Positions 34,765-44,557 of a DNA stretch of 64,000 nucleotides are shown one piece after another. Each line of letters starts with the position of its first letter. Within the stretch, counting starts at the first letter, position 1. The stretch is from Gimesia sp. (lineage in GTDB: Bacteria > Planctomycetota > Planctomycetia > Planctomycetales > Planctomycetaceae). The stretch lies in contig NZ_JAVJSQ010000019.1 in NCBI RefSeq assembly GCF_040219335.1, positions 372,001 to 436,000 of the forward strand. The letters are read 5' to 3'. The notes under the pieces are model-generated. The model saw nothing but the letters and a program-made list of their open reading frames with translations, searched no databases and had not been told where the DNA came from. The position numbers and the translations under genes were made by a program.

Positions 34765-35211
34765 GCGATGTCCCTGTCCTGTAGCATACATCGATTACTA
34801 TTTCGCTAGCTCCTCCTGAGCGTAAGCCCCTTTCCAAAAAACCTTCCTGACCAGTCTTGGGGGCTGTGAATGCGAATCGACGAAGTAAATCAAATAACGA
34901 CCCACTCTGCAAAAACAGCGGGTTCTTATCTTTCTCTATCGGTAACTTGCTCTTTTCACTTGATTTTCTATGGGAATTCAACTGTTTCGGATAATAACAG
35001 CTGTCCGGTTATGACAGTCATACTGGTCACCAACAAGGTGTACATTCGGTTTTAGACCCCTTCAATCCTTGAAACTGCATCGTGACCGGGATCCATGAAA
35101 AATCGCCTGAGCCCCGACTGGAGTTTTCACTGTTCAGTCGCTAAATTGACTCTTCCGTAAGATTTATCAAATGTTTGCTGACAAATTTTCAGATCAAGTG
35201 AGGAAAGAACC
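34765..35211. other. 447-base intergenic stretch before leuB
   Basis: This gap between two divergent genes holds no gene I can support. It has short weak inverted patterns and a TTGACT (35146-35151) with no good -10 at the right spacing. I see no recognisable T-box, leader peptide or leucine-rich attenuator for leuB. Confidence 0.4.
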
Positions 35212-36285
35212 GTGGAAGCTCGGATTACCCTATTACCCGGCGATGGTATCGGGCCGGAAATTGTTGCACAGGCCAAGCGAGTAATTGATACGGTTGCCGA
35301 TAAATATGGCCACCAGTTCGAAACTCCTTCCTGCCCCATGGGAGGCAATGCCATCGATGATTTCGGCGATCCGCTGCCTCCACAAACTCTGGAGACCTGC
35401 CAGGCATCGCAGGCGATTCTCCTGGGAGCCGTCGGAGGTCCTAAATGGGACGATCCGACCGCTAAAACACGTCCCGAAGCCGGTTTGCTGAAAATCCGGA
35501 AGGAACTGGGACTGTTCGCAAATCTGCGTCCGATTAAGCCCTACAATGAGTTGCTCGACGCTTCACCGCTCAAACGGGAAATCATCGAAGGCACCGATAT
35601 TCTCTTTTTCCGTGAGCTGACCGGCGGGATTTACTTTGGTGAGTCTGGCCGCATGGAATCTCCCGATGGCGAAAAAGCTTACAGTATGATGACGTACACA
35701 ACGTCGGAAATCGCCCGTATCGTCCGCCTGGCTGCAGAATCGGCCCGGAACCGGCGGGGCAAGCTGACCTCCGTCGACAAAGCAAACGTGCTGGAAGTCT
35801 CTCGTCTCTGGCGTCAGGTTGCCGCGGATGTGATCAAGAACGAGTTTCCGGATATCGAATACGAAGTAGTTCTCGTCGATGCAATGGCCATGCACCTGAT
35901 CTCGCGACCTTCTGATTTTGATGTCGTCGTCACTGGAAACATGTTTGGCGACATCCTTACTGACGAAGGATCGATGCTGCCCGGTTCCCTGGGACTGCTC
36001 CCCTCTGCATCACTGGGCTCCGATGGCCCCGGCTTGTATGAGCCGATTCACGGTTCCGCACCGGATATCGCCGGCAAAGGGATTGCGAACCCGTTGGCAA
36101 CGATTCTGGCCACCGCCATGCTGCTGCGACATTCGCTCAGCCTGGAAACGGAAGCGGCTGCCGTCGAAGAGGCTGTCGCCCGGGTTGTGGCTGCAGGACA
36201 TCGCACAGCTGATATTGCCGCCGGTGGTAAGAGCATTTCGACCAGTGAGATGGGCGACCTGGTTATTCAGGAACTGACTGCCTGA
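35212..36285 (+). CDS. leuB: 3-isopropylmalate dehydrogenase
   Basis: An NAD-dependent cytoplasmic enzyme of leucine synthesis that oxidises and decarboxylates 3-isopropylmalate to 2-oxoisocaproate. It has 357 residues and a GTG start (GAGGAAAG upstream). The family features are [36 protein letters not shown], the metal-binding Asp motif ([32 protein letters not shown]) and [41 protein letters not shown] and the spacing of [12 protein letters not shown] point to LeuB rather than tartrate or isocitrate dehydrogenase. It stands alone, away from leuA/leuC/leuD. Confidence 0.95.
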   Translation: MEARITLLPGDGIGPEIVAQAKRVIDTVADKYGHQFETPSCPMGGNAIDDFGDPLPPQTLETCQASQAILLGAVGGPKWDDPTAKTRPEAGLLKIRKELGLFANLRPIKPYNELLDASPLKREIIEGTDILFFRELTGGIYFGESGRMESPDGEKAYSMMTYTTSEIARIVRLAAESARNRRGKLTSVDKANVLEVSRLWRQVAADVIKNEFPDIEYEVVLVDAMAMHLISRPSDFDVVVTGNMFGDILTDEGSMLPGSLGLLPSASLGSDGPGLYEPIHGSAPDIAGKGIANPLATILATAMLLRHSLSLETEAAAVEEAVARVVAAGHRTADIAAGGKSISTSEMGDLVIQELTA

Positions 36286-36310
36286 GAACGGTATTCACCG
36301 TAATTCAAAG

Positions 36311-36355
36311 CAAAACGGCTGGGAAGAAAAATGATTTTCTTCCCAGCTGTTTTTC
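36311..36355 (+). terminator. Bidirectional terminator between leuB and the 17-gene operon
   Basis: The stem CGGCTGGGAAGAAAA (36316-36330) pairs with the TTTTCTTCCCAGCTG side (about 36334-36349) with one G-U pair and is followed by TTTTTC on the plus strand. On the minus strand the same stem is followed by TTTTGCTTT. It therefore probably ends both leuB and the convergent long minus-strand operon. Confidence 0.85.
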
Positions 36356-36376
36356 TGTTTTCTGCAGCTGAATTGC

Positions 36377-37255
36377 TTAGACGTCACACAGAATGACGGC
36401 TTCTTTCAGGCCCTCGTAGGGATCGCGCGTTGGAATAAATTCCTGTCCGACAAATCCCTGATAATCAATGTCGAGCAGCGCCTGCATGATTGGTGGATAA
36501 TTGATTTCCTGTTTCATATCCAGTTCGCCACGCCCCGGATTCCCGGCTGTGTGCACGTGACCGATGTAGTCCTTATGTTCGTGCAGGCGACGGATCACGT
36601 CCCCGTCCATGATCTGGACATGGTAGATATCAAACAGCAGCTTCATTCGGTCCGAACCGACCTGTTTGATGATGTCGATGCAGTAATCCGTATGATCTCC
36701 CTGATAACCGGGATGCCCTTTCATGGGATGGCTGCTGTCCCGTGAATTCAACATCTCCAGGCAGAGATTCACATTATTCTTCTCGGCGTAACCAATGATC
36801 TTTTTCAAGCCGGCAACGCAGTTCTTCGCTCCTTCATCATCACTGATACCGTCCCGCATGCCGGTGAAAGTGATCACATTTTTGACGCCGCCCGCGGCAC
36901 ATTCATCGATTCGCTTACGCAGAATTTCAATACATTGATCCCAGTTATCCGGGTTGTTGAATCCGACTTTGAATCCATGGCTGGATGCGATCGCACAGGT
37001 TAAACCATGTTTCTGAAGTGTTTTCCAGTTCTCGGCCGGCGTCAGTTCTACACTTTTGATTCCCAGCTGACTGGCGACCTGGGCCGTTTTGTCGATGTCC
37101 CAGTACTTCTTGAAGCACCAGTGAACGACTGACTGATTGATATTTCCCTTAATTGTTTTGGAAGAAGAAGCATGGGCCGCCGAAAGCCCGAGCGCCGTTG
37201 CTGCCAGCGCGCCTGATGTCTGCAGCATGTTTCGACGACTGATGGGTGAGTGCAT
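36377..37255 (-). CDS. Tat-exported hydroxypyruvate-isomerase-like TIM-barrel protein
   Basis: A 292-residue sugar-phosphate isomerase/epimerase (AP-endonuclease 2 family) with an N-terminal twin-arginine signal (SRRNMLQTSGALAATALGLSAAHA), so it would be exported folded. The barrel has VHWCFKKYWDIDKTAQVASQLGIKSVELTPAENW, then NLCLEMLNSRD, LLFDIYHVQIMDGDVI and HVHTAGNPGRGELD, matching Hyi-like proteins. Family enzymes isomerise hydroxypyruvate or related ketoses; the export form has unknown substrate. GAGG lies 6 bases before the ATG. It is 34 bases downstream of the ABC-2 permease gene and probably the last member of the long operon. Confidence 0.85.
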   Translation of the reverse strand: MHSPISRRNMLQTSGALAATALGLSAAHASSSKTIKGNINQSVVHWCFKKYWDIDKTAQVASQLGIKSVELTPAENWKTLQKHGLTCAIASSHGFKVGFNNPDNWDQCIEILRKRIDECAAGGVKNVITFTGMRDGISDDEGAKNCVAGLKKIIGYAEKNNVNLCLEMLNSRDSSHPMKGHPGYQGDHTDYCIDIIKQVGSDRMKLLFDIYHVQIMDGDVIRRLHEHKDYIGHVHTAGNPGRGELDMKQEINYPPIMQALLDIDYQGFVGQEFIPTRDPYEGLKEAVILCDV

Positions 37256-37289
37256 AAGAACCTCTGTTTCAGCAGGTAAAAGGAACAGT

Positions 37290-38843
37290 TTATTGTGAAG
37301 CCAGATGGACCAAACGTTCTTTGATCAGAAAATGAAAAGCAATAATGCCAATCATCATCATAAACGTTACCGCGACGGAAAGTCCATCCATATCAGGCGC
37401 CCCTGTTCCCAGGGAAAGTAAACTGACTGAAATGAAGAAAAAGGTGTTACCCATCCACATGATGAAGAACGAAAGGGGCAATGCCCCCCATTTAATATAG
37501 GTGGACAGAAAAGCCGTCAGATGCCAGAAAAACAGGATCTCGGTACACATCATCCAGAACCCGGGTTCGGCAAAGACCAGACCGGAATCGTAACGCATTT
37601 CTCTGAGGCTGAATAACACACCCAATGACAGATAGAAGAAGGCTGGCAGGATACTCAGTAACGATCCCAGTACTTTTGAATAAGCAATCTTCGCCATCGA
37701 CTCGGGGAGCATCGCCGTGGAGACCAGCGTTTTCCACTGGATTTCCACATGAAAGATCCGCGCTGAGATCAGGCTGATTTCAATCAGAATGACAATCAAC
37801 ATGGTCCAGAACATCGTCATTCCGATTTCCTGGATGGAATAGCTACGCGTGGTATAACCAAAAAAAGTACAGAGAGAGAACAAAGCCATTCCGTAGGCAA
37901 CAAATTTGATCAGGCTCATACCATAGCCGCCGTGGACAAAAAAGAAGTCTTTCCACATCAGTGCCTGAGACCAGGCGCGCCCCGGGGAAAACAGACTGCG
38001 TTTCTTTTTCGCGACGAGTCTGCGTTCAGGAGTAGAAGACTGTTCGAGCAACGCAAAGCGGGTGAACAGCCAGTTCGCTACGCCAAACAGGAACAGTCCA
38101 AACAACAGATTACTCCAGAACTGGTATCCCCAGGCCGTCTCGTTGAAGCCAGTCGACAGGATGGTCGTAACCTGTTTAATCACGGATGAATCGTAGATCC
38201 ATTCGAGCATTATCCCCGCGACTTTCACAGGGAAGAAATTTCCTGAGATCCAGTCCTCTTTGATGGACGCGGTCAGTAACAGTTCAAACAGAGGGACACC
38301 CAGAAAGTACGTAACCAGGCCGATAAAGACCAGGGTGGAAGCCGTCCGCGAACGTGCGCTGATCACAGAGCACAGCAGGCCCAGATTGGCAACCAGAAAC
38401 AGGAAGGCTGCCAGCGCGATATAGGCGGCCAGAACCTGCGAGAACATAACGCCGCCGAGCGTGATTGCCAATAGCGTAAACGGGAACTGAATCGAGAGCA
38501 GTAACAGGGCGGCAATCAGGCGGGGCAGCATTTTCCCCAGCAGAAGAGAGACCGGGTTGACTCCCGCCATCAATAACAGTCCGATGGTCTCTTCTTCCTT
38601 TTCTTCGGTGATCGCTGTTGCGAAGAAGCTGATGCCTGCAATCAGGATAAACACAAAATTCAGATAGACGATCTGGCCGAACAAAGCCAGACCAGCCGCC
38701 CCCATCATGGAACTGCTCATCTGGGCGGAGAAGAGGCAGAACAGAATCAGGATCGCAAACAGGAAGCGAAACAGGTGTGTGCGCATCAGACGAAAGTCGA
38801 CTGCCAATGCACGGTGAAACAGCGCAAAGGTTCCCTGAAACAT
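37290..38843 (-). CDS. ABC-2 type permease, copy B
   Basis: A 517-residue membrane protein with about 12 hydrophobic segments. An ABC-2 hallmark is seen early: TAITEEKEEETIGLLLMAGVNPVSLLLGKMLPRLIAALLLL. The first three residues of its start overlap the stop of the ATPase gene (TGATG), so translation is coupled. With the ATPase it should form an exporter or a mechanochemical ABC complex. It is the second permease of a tandem pair (the first is at 41697-43592, about 630 residues); this copy is shorter. Confidence 0.88.
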   Translation of the reverse strand: MFQGTFALFHRALAVDFRLMRTHLFRFLFAILILFCLFSAQMSSSMMGAAGLALFGQIVYLNFVFILIAGISFFATAITEEKEEETIGLLLMAGVNPVSLLLGKMLPRLIAALLLLSIQFPFTLLAITLGGVMFSQVLAAYIALAAFLFLVANLGLLCSVISARSRTASTLVFIGLVTYFLGVPLFELLLTASIKEDWISGNFFPVKVAGIMLEWIYDSSVIKQVTTILSTGFNETAWGYQFWSNLLFGLFLFGVANWLFTRFALLEQSSTPERRLVAKKKRSLFSPGRAWSQALMWKDFFFVHGGYGMSLIKFVAYGMALFSLCTFFGYTTRSYSIQEIGMTMFWTMLIVILIEISLISARIFHVEIQWKTLVSTAMLPESMAKIAYSKVLGSLLSILPAFFYLSLGVLFSLREMRYDSGLVFAEPGFWMMCTEILFFWHLTAFLSTYIKWGALPLSFFIMWMGNTFFFISVSLLSLGTGAPDMDGLSVAVTFMMMIGIIAFHFLIKERLVHLASQ

Positions 38844-39805
38844 CAGCGTACCCCCTGCTCTGTGAGATCCAGGAACGCCTGGTTCAAGTGCTTCTTGTCG
38901 CGCTGGAAGGAATCTATGACTCCATTGAGTGCGATGATTTTAGAAAGCAGCGCACTGGAATTGAGGATCGTCATATCAAATGTCACCCGCATTTCCCGTG
39001 GTTTGGGTGTCTTTTCGACATTGACGATACCGGGTTCATTCGCCAGAGCTGCGATAATCGCATCCGGTTCCGACTCAAGGGTGATCTTATAGACGGGATG
39101 TTCCTGTTCATAATTCAACAGGCCATCCATGGATCCGCTGTATTTGATCAAGCCCCGGTCGATAATGGTTACACTGTCACACAACTCAGCGAGTTCGCTG
39201 AGGATATGTGAACTGATGAAAATCGTTTTGCCCATTCGCTTCAGTTCCTGGAGAATTTCCATTAACTCAATCCGGGCACGGGGATCCAGACCGGATGCCG
39301 GTTCGTCTAGCAATAGCAGGTCGGGATCATTCACCAGCACCCGTGCCAGACTGACCCGCTGCTGCATGCCTCGTGACAGTCCGCTGATCAGCGAATCTCG
39401 GCGGCCATCCATGTCCGTTAATGTCAGCACATCATTGATGACCTGATCGCGCTGTTCCTGCTTTAAGCCATAAGCAGCCCCAAAGAAGTCCAGATATTCG
39501 AAGACCGTCATCTGTCGGTAAGTACTGAAATGATCGGGCATGAAACCGATTCGCCGTCGAATCTCTTTGACGGCGGTACGCACGTCATGCCCAAAAACAG
39601 CAACTTTGCCTGCCTGTGGTTGCAGGAGCGTACAGATGATTTTGAGCGTCGTCGTCTTGCCGGCACCATTTGGTCCTACGAACCCATGCAGGGATTGTGG
39701 GTGAACCTGGAAACTGATTCCCTGAAGTGCACGATGCCCTTTGAAGGAATGCGAGACATTCTCAATATTGATGACAGGCGGATGATTCTGTTGGTCATTT
39801 ATCAT
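38843..39805 (-). CDS. ABC-2 transporter ATPase, copy B
   Basis: A 320-residue ABC ATPase (CcmA/GldA-like). Walker A is GPNGAGKT (44-51), Q-loop region IGFMPDHFSTYRQMTVFEYLDFF, signature GLSRGMQQRVSLARVL, Walker B LLLLDEPASGLDPRAR. A C-terminal domain of about 90 residues follows (DAIIAALANEPGIVNVEKT). It closely resembles the ATPase at 43589-44545 across the whole core. It overlaps the membrane-protein gene before it by 11 bases. Confidence 0.9.
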   Translation of the reverse strand: MINDQQNHPPVINIENVSHSFKGHRALQGISFQVHPQSLHGFVGPNGAGKTTTLKIICTLLQPQAGKVAVFGHDVRTAVKEIRRRIGFMPDHFSTYRQMTVFEYLDFFGAAYGLKQEQRDQVINDVLTLTDMDGRRDSLISGLSRGMQQRVSLARVLVNDPDLLLLDEPASGLDPRARIELMEILQELKRMGKTIFISSHILSELAELCDSVTIIDRGLIKYSGSMDGLLNYEQEHPVYKITLESEPDAIIAALANEPGIVNVEKTPKPREMRVTFDMTILNSSALLSKIIALNGVIDSFQRDKKHLNQAFLDLTEQGVR

Positions 39806-41693
39806 TGGTCAGATTCTTTTTCTCGGGTAAGGCGAGATTACAGGCGAAGAGAATACGTCCCTGCTGGGTTCCCTGCACGTTGGTTTTTACTTTTAGTGTT
39901 TCCGGAATCTCGCCATACAGGAAGAGTTGCAGGCGAGATGAGTTACCCTGGTACTGTTGCAGCTTTTCGGAGCTGAGCAGACCGAGATCTTTTAATATCA
40001 AGTGCGTACGCAAGCTGTCATAGACTTGCTCAATATCTTCATCCGAATTTGCGGTCCTGAGCCGTGAAGAATACAGCAGATCCGAATCGAGGTGTCTGTT
40101 CCAGGCTGAAAGCAGTTCTCGGCTTTTGCCTAACGATAATTCGCTCGGATTTTCACCGGAAGAGGGAATCAGATCGTAAACGTATTTTCCGAGGATGAGT
40201 TGCTGGCGATTCAGGCCGGGGGGAAGTGGCGTTTCTGACTTGAGGGTCAGCTGTTTGAGAATCACGTTCCCGTTTTCCATGTCGATTTCATAATCCTGCA
40301 CAGAAAACCGGGGGGACGTATAGGGGGCTTTGATCCGGTATATCATCCGGCGGCTCGAAAAGGGAGGAATGTCGGATACGAACCTGCCGTCGTTGCCATT
40401 GAAAATCCCGCCACGAACCCGTTCGATCACTTGCGCTGTTGAAAAAATGGCACCTTCACCGTCTTCCGAAAACTGGTAATCGTCCCCCTCAGTGACGAAA
40501 CAGTTCATCCAGCAGGTCAGGTCTAGATGATTGTCGGGGAGTGGTTTCGCAAGCAGCACGCTGTTGATAGTCGTTTTCTCTCCGTAACCGCGTTTCCCGA
40601 TGGTCCAGAAGATAATGCTGAATACGCTAACGGTACAGAGTAGAAACAGGAGGGAATTGCGATACCGCATCATATTTTTTCGATGCTGAAACAGATAACA
40701 GCCGGGAAAGATCAGAAATATATAGAATAACGTCATAATATAAATTACCGCCCAGTTATGAGTGGGGCGTGTCAGTTCGGATAACTGGTAAAGAAATCCA
40801 GAGTTGATGTCCCCATACTGGTAAGGATCATAGTTCTCTCCGCTGGACTGGGATTCATTCGCCAGGGGAGCAGCAGTATAAATGCCTAACGACTTTGCCT
40901 CGCTGTCGCGGACGGCCTGAATTCGTTCATCAAGAGTCGTCGCTTTCAGTTGATTCAACTTGGTAGCGTGGCGAATCACCAGTCCCGCACCGACGCGAAA
41001 ATGATCGAAGGGGGCATTCAGGGGGGCTAAGTTCGATGTAAATTTCAAACTCTCGCCACTGGGGTCGGGAAGCAGATGCAGAATGCCCCCCTGCTCCAGC
41101 CATTCCATGAACGAGTCTCGACGGGCCACATCCCAGCGTGGCACATGACCCAGAATGACTTCATCCAATGAATCCGTCGCGGTCACAAACGGAGGAAACA
41201 GGTCTTCCGGATATTTCTTAAAGCTGGCTCCCCCCTGAAGTAGACCATCGCTCCCGGCGATGATAATCCGAAGAGGCCCGGTTGTGGTGACGGTACCTCC
41301 GGTTCGTTTGACGCTGCGATATTGTACAAAACCGGGGCCCCAGTTCAGACTCCAGTCTTCATCCTGACCATCGACGATATAAGGATAGAACTGGACCCAC
41401 TGGGAGCTGTAAGGCGGCAGATAGACTTTTTTATACAGTGGCGCGCCGACTTTTGTTCCATTAAATTGCTGACGATTCAACTGGACTGCTTCGTCGAAGA
41501 CCTCAGGAGTATTATTGCTTAAACGCAGAGAGAGCGGGACAAATTTTCCCCGAACCGGTTGGTTATTGAATCCCCAGATGGTCTCCTCGACATCAATCGC
41601 ATAGACAGCGGGAGGCAACATCAACAACATGAAGATCAGCAGCAGCTGGTTAATGATTTTGTAGTTTAGATACGTTCGAAACATCCTCGTCAC
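39795..41693 (-). CDS. Gld-G-like membrane protein, copy B
   Basis: A 632-residue envelope protein with a GTG start (GGAAGGA 6 bases upstream). A signal peptide (LLLIFMLLMLPPAVYA) is followed by a beta-rich external region, a segment with amidotransferase-like pattern (RDSFMEWLEQGGILHLLPDPSG), then two membrane helices (WAVIYIMTLFYIFLIFPGCYLF and SLLFLLCTVSVFSIIFWTI, about residues 315-370), and a C-terminal external domain. It has the same architecture as the 730-residue protein at 44558-46750. Such proteins accompany ABC-2 modules of the GldF/GldG type; the exact function is unknown. Confidence 0.75.
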   Translation of the reverse strand: MTRMFRTYLNYKIINQLLLIFMLLMLPPAVYAIDVEETIWGFNNQPVRGKFVPLSLRLSNNTPEVFDEAVQLNRQQFNGTKVGAPLYKKVYLPPYSSQWVQFYPYIVDGQDEDWSLNWGPGFVQYRSVKRTGGTVTTTGPLRIIIAGSDGLLQGGASFKKYPEDLFPPFVTATDSLDEVILGHVPRWDVARRDSFMEWLEQGGILHLLPDPSGESLKFTSNLAPLNAPFDHFRVGAGLVIRHATKLNQLKATTLDERIQAVRDSEAKSLGIYTAAPLANESQSSGENYDPYQYGDINSGFLYQLSELTRPTHNWAVIYIMTLFYIFLIFPGCYLFQHRKNMMRYRNSLLFLLCTVSVFSIIFWTIGKRGYGEKTTINSVLLAKPLPDNHLDLTCWMNCFVTEGDDYQFSEDGEGAIFSTAQVIERVRGGIFNGNDGRFVSDIPPFSSRRMIYRIKAPYTSPRFSVQDYEIDMENGNVILKQLTLKSETPLPPGLNRQQLILGKYVYDLIPSSGENPSELSLGKSRELLSAWNRHLDSDLLYSSRLRTANSDEDIEQVYDSLRTHLILKDLGLLSSEKLQQYQGNSSRLQLFLYGEIPETLKVKTNVQGTQQGRILFACNLALPEKKNLTNDK

Positions 41694-41696
41694 ATT

Positions 41697-43592
41697 CTAT
41701 CCTTCCAGGGGAGAACTCAATACTGGTTTCGAATTACTCGGTGGTGCGGGAGGAACATAATCCTGTTCAGGCGTGTCCCCCAACCGCCCCAGTCTCTCAT
41801 CAATGTGCCCGAGACACAAGTGGCGAAACCAGAAACATAGGCAGCCATAGATCAGGGAATTAAGGATGAGAGGAATCCAGATCGATCCGAAATCATGAAA
41901 TTCAGCAATTTCATTCACCACGATAAAAGAAGCAGGTCCCAGTAGAACGCCGTAGATCACTGAATCTTCATTCATTGAGGGATTTAATACAAAAAGGGGA
42001 AACGCCAGGATGAACGGGGACAGGCACCAGAGAATGACGCCCCCCAGAGCCGTCAGGATGGCTTTCGTCTGGGATTTGATTTTCATCCCGATCCAGCAGA
42101 ACAGATAAATCAACATCGGCAGGTAGATCGAAATCGTCAGCATCGAACCTGTAAAATAGGCGAACCAGCTTGTTGAGTAACTGGAGCGGCGGTAAGACGA
42201 ATAAGAATAGCCGGCCAGGTGGTACTCCATTTTCCACCAGGTTTCAAACAACACGATGGTCAACAGGGGAATCAACAGCACCAGGCAGAGTCGTCTGACG
42301 CCGGCAATCTTCTGTCTGAGAATTTCTCTCCCTGAGAGAGGCGCCGTGAGCAGGACATCGAGTGTTTCGTGAGAACGCTCCCCTGCAATCAGACTGGTCG
42401 CTGAAACCGCGAGCAGCAGCGTTGTCAGGATCCAGACACCCCATAGCAACATGACCGCCCCGGGAACTACCGGTTCCGGACTACCGGTGGCAATCAAGAT
42501 ACACAAAAACAGAATGGGGACTTCCAGCGCGACCAGGATGCGAAACAGATAACGAAACGTGCCCAGTGATTTCTTGGATGTTTCCCGCCAGGCGATGGGA
42601 TCATTCTCGGGCAGCTTCACATCATCCTGGACCAGTACGATACCCCGTGTCACGCGATTATCATTAATTTTACTGAACTGCGAGTCCAGTTTTTTGAACA
42701 TATTTAACAGTAGATTTCGCGGCGTCAGGAAGGCTCGACGCACGAGAAAATAATGGGCCATAATCAGAAACATCAGGGTGACAGTCAGCATGGGAATACT
42801 CAAAATGAGTGGTCCCAGGATTGCGGAGATACCGGTCGTACGGGAGCACAGATCAAAGAGGTAGGGGCCGAACAGGAACAGGTTCAATTCAGACGATCGC
42901 CCCCAATTCCCCAGCAGATTACTCAAAGCCGGTATATTTTGCAGCACCTGTGAAAAAACGTGAAACAGTTCCCGGTAATAAAACAGATTCAGTTCGTAGA
43001 CGATGATCGGCCCAAACAGCATGAAAAAACCAAACACATAGGTCGCAATAAAGGCACCAACCGTACTGCGAAAGAAACTGGAGCAGAGAACGCCTAAAGC
43101 GGCGACCTGCAGCATCGTCATGAGCAGAAACCAGATCCCGCTGATAAACATCGCCGGTGAAACCCCACCCAGGGCATAGGCGAAAGCCAGAATTGGAAGC
43201 CCCAGTGTCAGGAATGTGAGCATCGTAATTAAACGCCCCAGGTATTTTTCGAGAATGATGGTCCCGGGACTCAGTCGAGTAATCAGTAACAGCCCCAGAC
43301 TGTTGCGCTCTTTTTCGTGGGTGATCACGCTACAGGAAATCGCGGGCAGGAAGAGATAAATGGCGATAAACTGCAGATAGATCATCGCCTCGAAGATATC
43401 GCGGCCCCGCCCCAGAATGGCCATCGGGTTATTTTGCAGTCCCGACATCAGATCAATGTAAATAAAACCGACAAATCCGAGGAACAGCAGCGCATAAATG
43501 GTGCGGATGATGTAAGTTCTACGGCGGTTGGCCAGTTCTGTCAGCTCTTTGGAGAGCAGCGGAAGCCCGAGTTGGATTCCTTTGAATTTCAT
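41697..43592 (-). CDS. ABC-2 type permease, copy A
   Basis: A 631-residue membrane protein with about 12 to 14 hydrophobic segments. It has the ABC-2 pattern twice: TSVITHEKERNSLGLLLITRLSPGTIILEKYLGRLITML-like near residue 90-125, and TSLIAGERSHETLDVLLTAPLSGREILRQKIAGVRRL near 405-440. The double motif suggests two fused half-permeases, unlike the shorter copy B. It overlaps the ATPase gene by ATGA (4 bases). The C-terminal tail is Pro-rich (PEQDYVPPAPPSNSKP). Confidence 0.87.
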   Translation of the reverse strand: MKFKGIQLGLPLLSKELTELANRRRTYIIRTIYALLFLGFVGFIYIDLMSGLQNNPMAILGRGRDIFEAMIYLQFIAIYLFLPAISCSVITHEKERNSLGLLLITRLSPGTIILEKYLGRLITMLTFLTLGLPILAFAYALGGVSPAMFISGIWFLLMTMLQVAALGVLCSSFFRSTVGAFIATYVFGFFMLFGPIIVYELNLFYYRELFHVFSQVLQNIPALSNLLGNWGRSSELNLFLFGPYLFDLCSRTTGISAILGPLILSIPMLTVTLMFLIMAHYFLVRRAFLTPRNLLLNMFKKLDSQFSKINDNRVTRGIVLVQDDVKLPENDPIAWRETSKKSLGTFRYLFRILVALEVPILFLCILIATGSPEPVVPGAVMLLWGVWILTTLLLAVSATSLIAGERSHETLDVLLTAPLSGREILRQKIAGVRRLCLVLLIPLLTIVLFETWWKMEYHLAGYSYSSYRRSSYSTSWFAYFTGSMLTISIYLPMLIYLFCWIGMKIKSQTKAILTALGGVILWCLSPFILAFPLFVLNPSMNEDSVIYGVLLGPASFIVVNEIAEFHDFGSIWIPLILNSLIYGCLCFWFRHLCLGHIDERLGRLGDTPEQDYVPPAPPSNSKPVLSSPLEG

Positions 43593-44545
43593 GCCGTCTT
43601 GCCTTCCGTCAACTTCATGAATACCGTTTCCATATCCATGGCTTCCGCCTGGAACATGCGGATCCGGGCCCCCGTCGCTGCCAGTCTGGCGTGCAGTTCA
43701 TCGACGGCCATCTGGTCTTCCTGCAGTTGAATTGCCAGGCGATCCGCCTGCACGGAAACGGACTTGACCCCTTCGAATTGTTCGATCTGTTGACAGATCC
43801 CGTTCATCTCACCGACAATCTGCACGTGAATGACTCGGCTGAGCTCAAGCCGTTTATAAATCTGATCCAGTGATCCCTGGGTGACAAACTGACCTGCCTC
43901 AATAATGCCGATACTGGTACAAAGCTGCGATAGTTCGTGCAGAATATGGCTGGAAATGATGATCGTCTTTCCCATCTCTTTGAGGGCCACCAGAAGTTCA
44001 CGGACCTCAATTCGCGCCCGCGGATCCAGGCCGCTGGCTGGTTCATCCAGCAGCAGCAGATCCGGATCGTGCAGCAGGACGCGTGCCAGGGCCAGTCGCT
44101 GTTTCATTCCGCGCGACAGTGAGTCAACAGGAGAGTCAATCTTTTCTGTCAGATCGGTCAATTCCAGCACGTCGTCAACAATTGCTTTGCGTCGACTGCG
44201 ATTAATGCGATAGGCGGCGGCGAAAAAGTGCAGATACTCGCGGGCGGTCAGGTCTTCATACACGCCGAAGAAATCGGGCATGTAGCCGATCATCTCGCGG
44301 ATCAGATGCGGTGCTTTATGCACAGAAACTCCGTTGATTTTGACTGCGTCGCATTCATACTCCCGTTGCAGCGTCGCCAGAACTTTGATCGTGGATGACT
44401 TCCCGGCACCGTTGGGGCCGATGAAACCGAAGACTTCGCCTTTGGGAATCGTAAACGAAATCCCTTTGACAGCTTCATATTTACCGTAGCGGACCCACAG
44501 ATTTTTCACTTCCACCATTGGAGGTTGTATGCTCATAGTATTCAA
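43589..44545 (-). CDS. ABC-2 transporter ATPase, copy A
   Basis: A 318-residue ABC ATPase. Walker A GPNGAGKS (43-50), signature LSRGMKQRLALARVL, Walker B LLLLDEPASGLDPRARIE. A C-terminal domain of about 95 residues includes CQQIEQFEGVKSVSVQADRLAIQLQ. The start is TTG at 44545 with GAGGTG 4 bases before it; an in-frame ATG at 44536 lacks a well-placed binding site, so the start is uncertain by 3 codons. It is the paralogue of copy B. Confidence 0.9.
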   Translation of the reverse strand: MNTMSIQPPMVEVKNLWVRYGKYEAVKGISFTIPKGEVFGFIGPNGAGKSSTIKVLATLQREYECDAVKINGVSVHKAPHLIREMIGYMPDFFGVYEDLTAREYLHFFAAAYRINRSRRKAIVDDVLELTDLTEKIDSPVDSLSRGMKQRLALARVLLHDPDLLLLDEPASGLDPRARIEVRELLVALKEMGKTIIISSHILHELSQLCTSIGIIEAGQFVTQGSLDQIYKRLELSRVIHVQIVGEMNGICQQIEQFEGVKSVSVQADRLAIQLQEDQMAVDELHARLAATGARIRMFQAEAMDMETVFMKLTEGKTA

Positions 44546-44557
44546 TTCACACCTCTG

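Noticed and set aside
34980-35211. Leucine attenuator or T-box upstream of leuB
   Set aside because: No leader peptide with leucine codons, no T-box core and no strong paired hairpins were seen.
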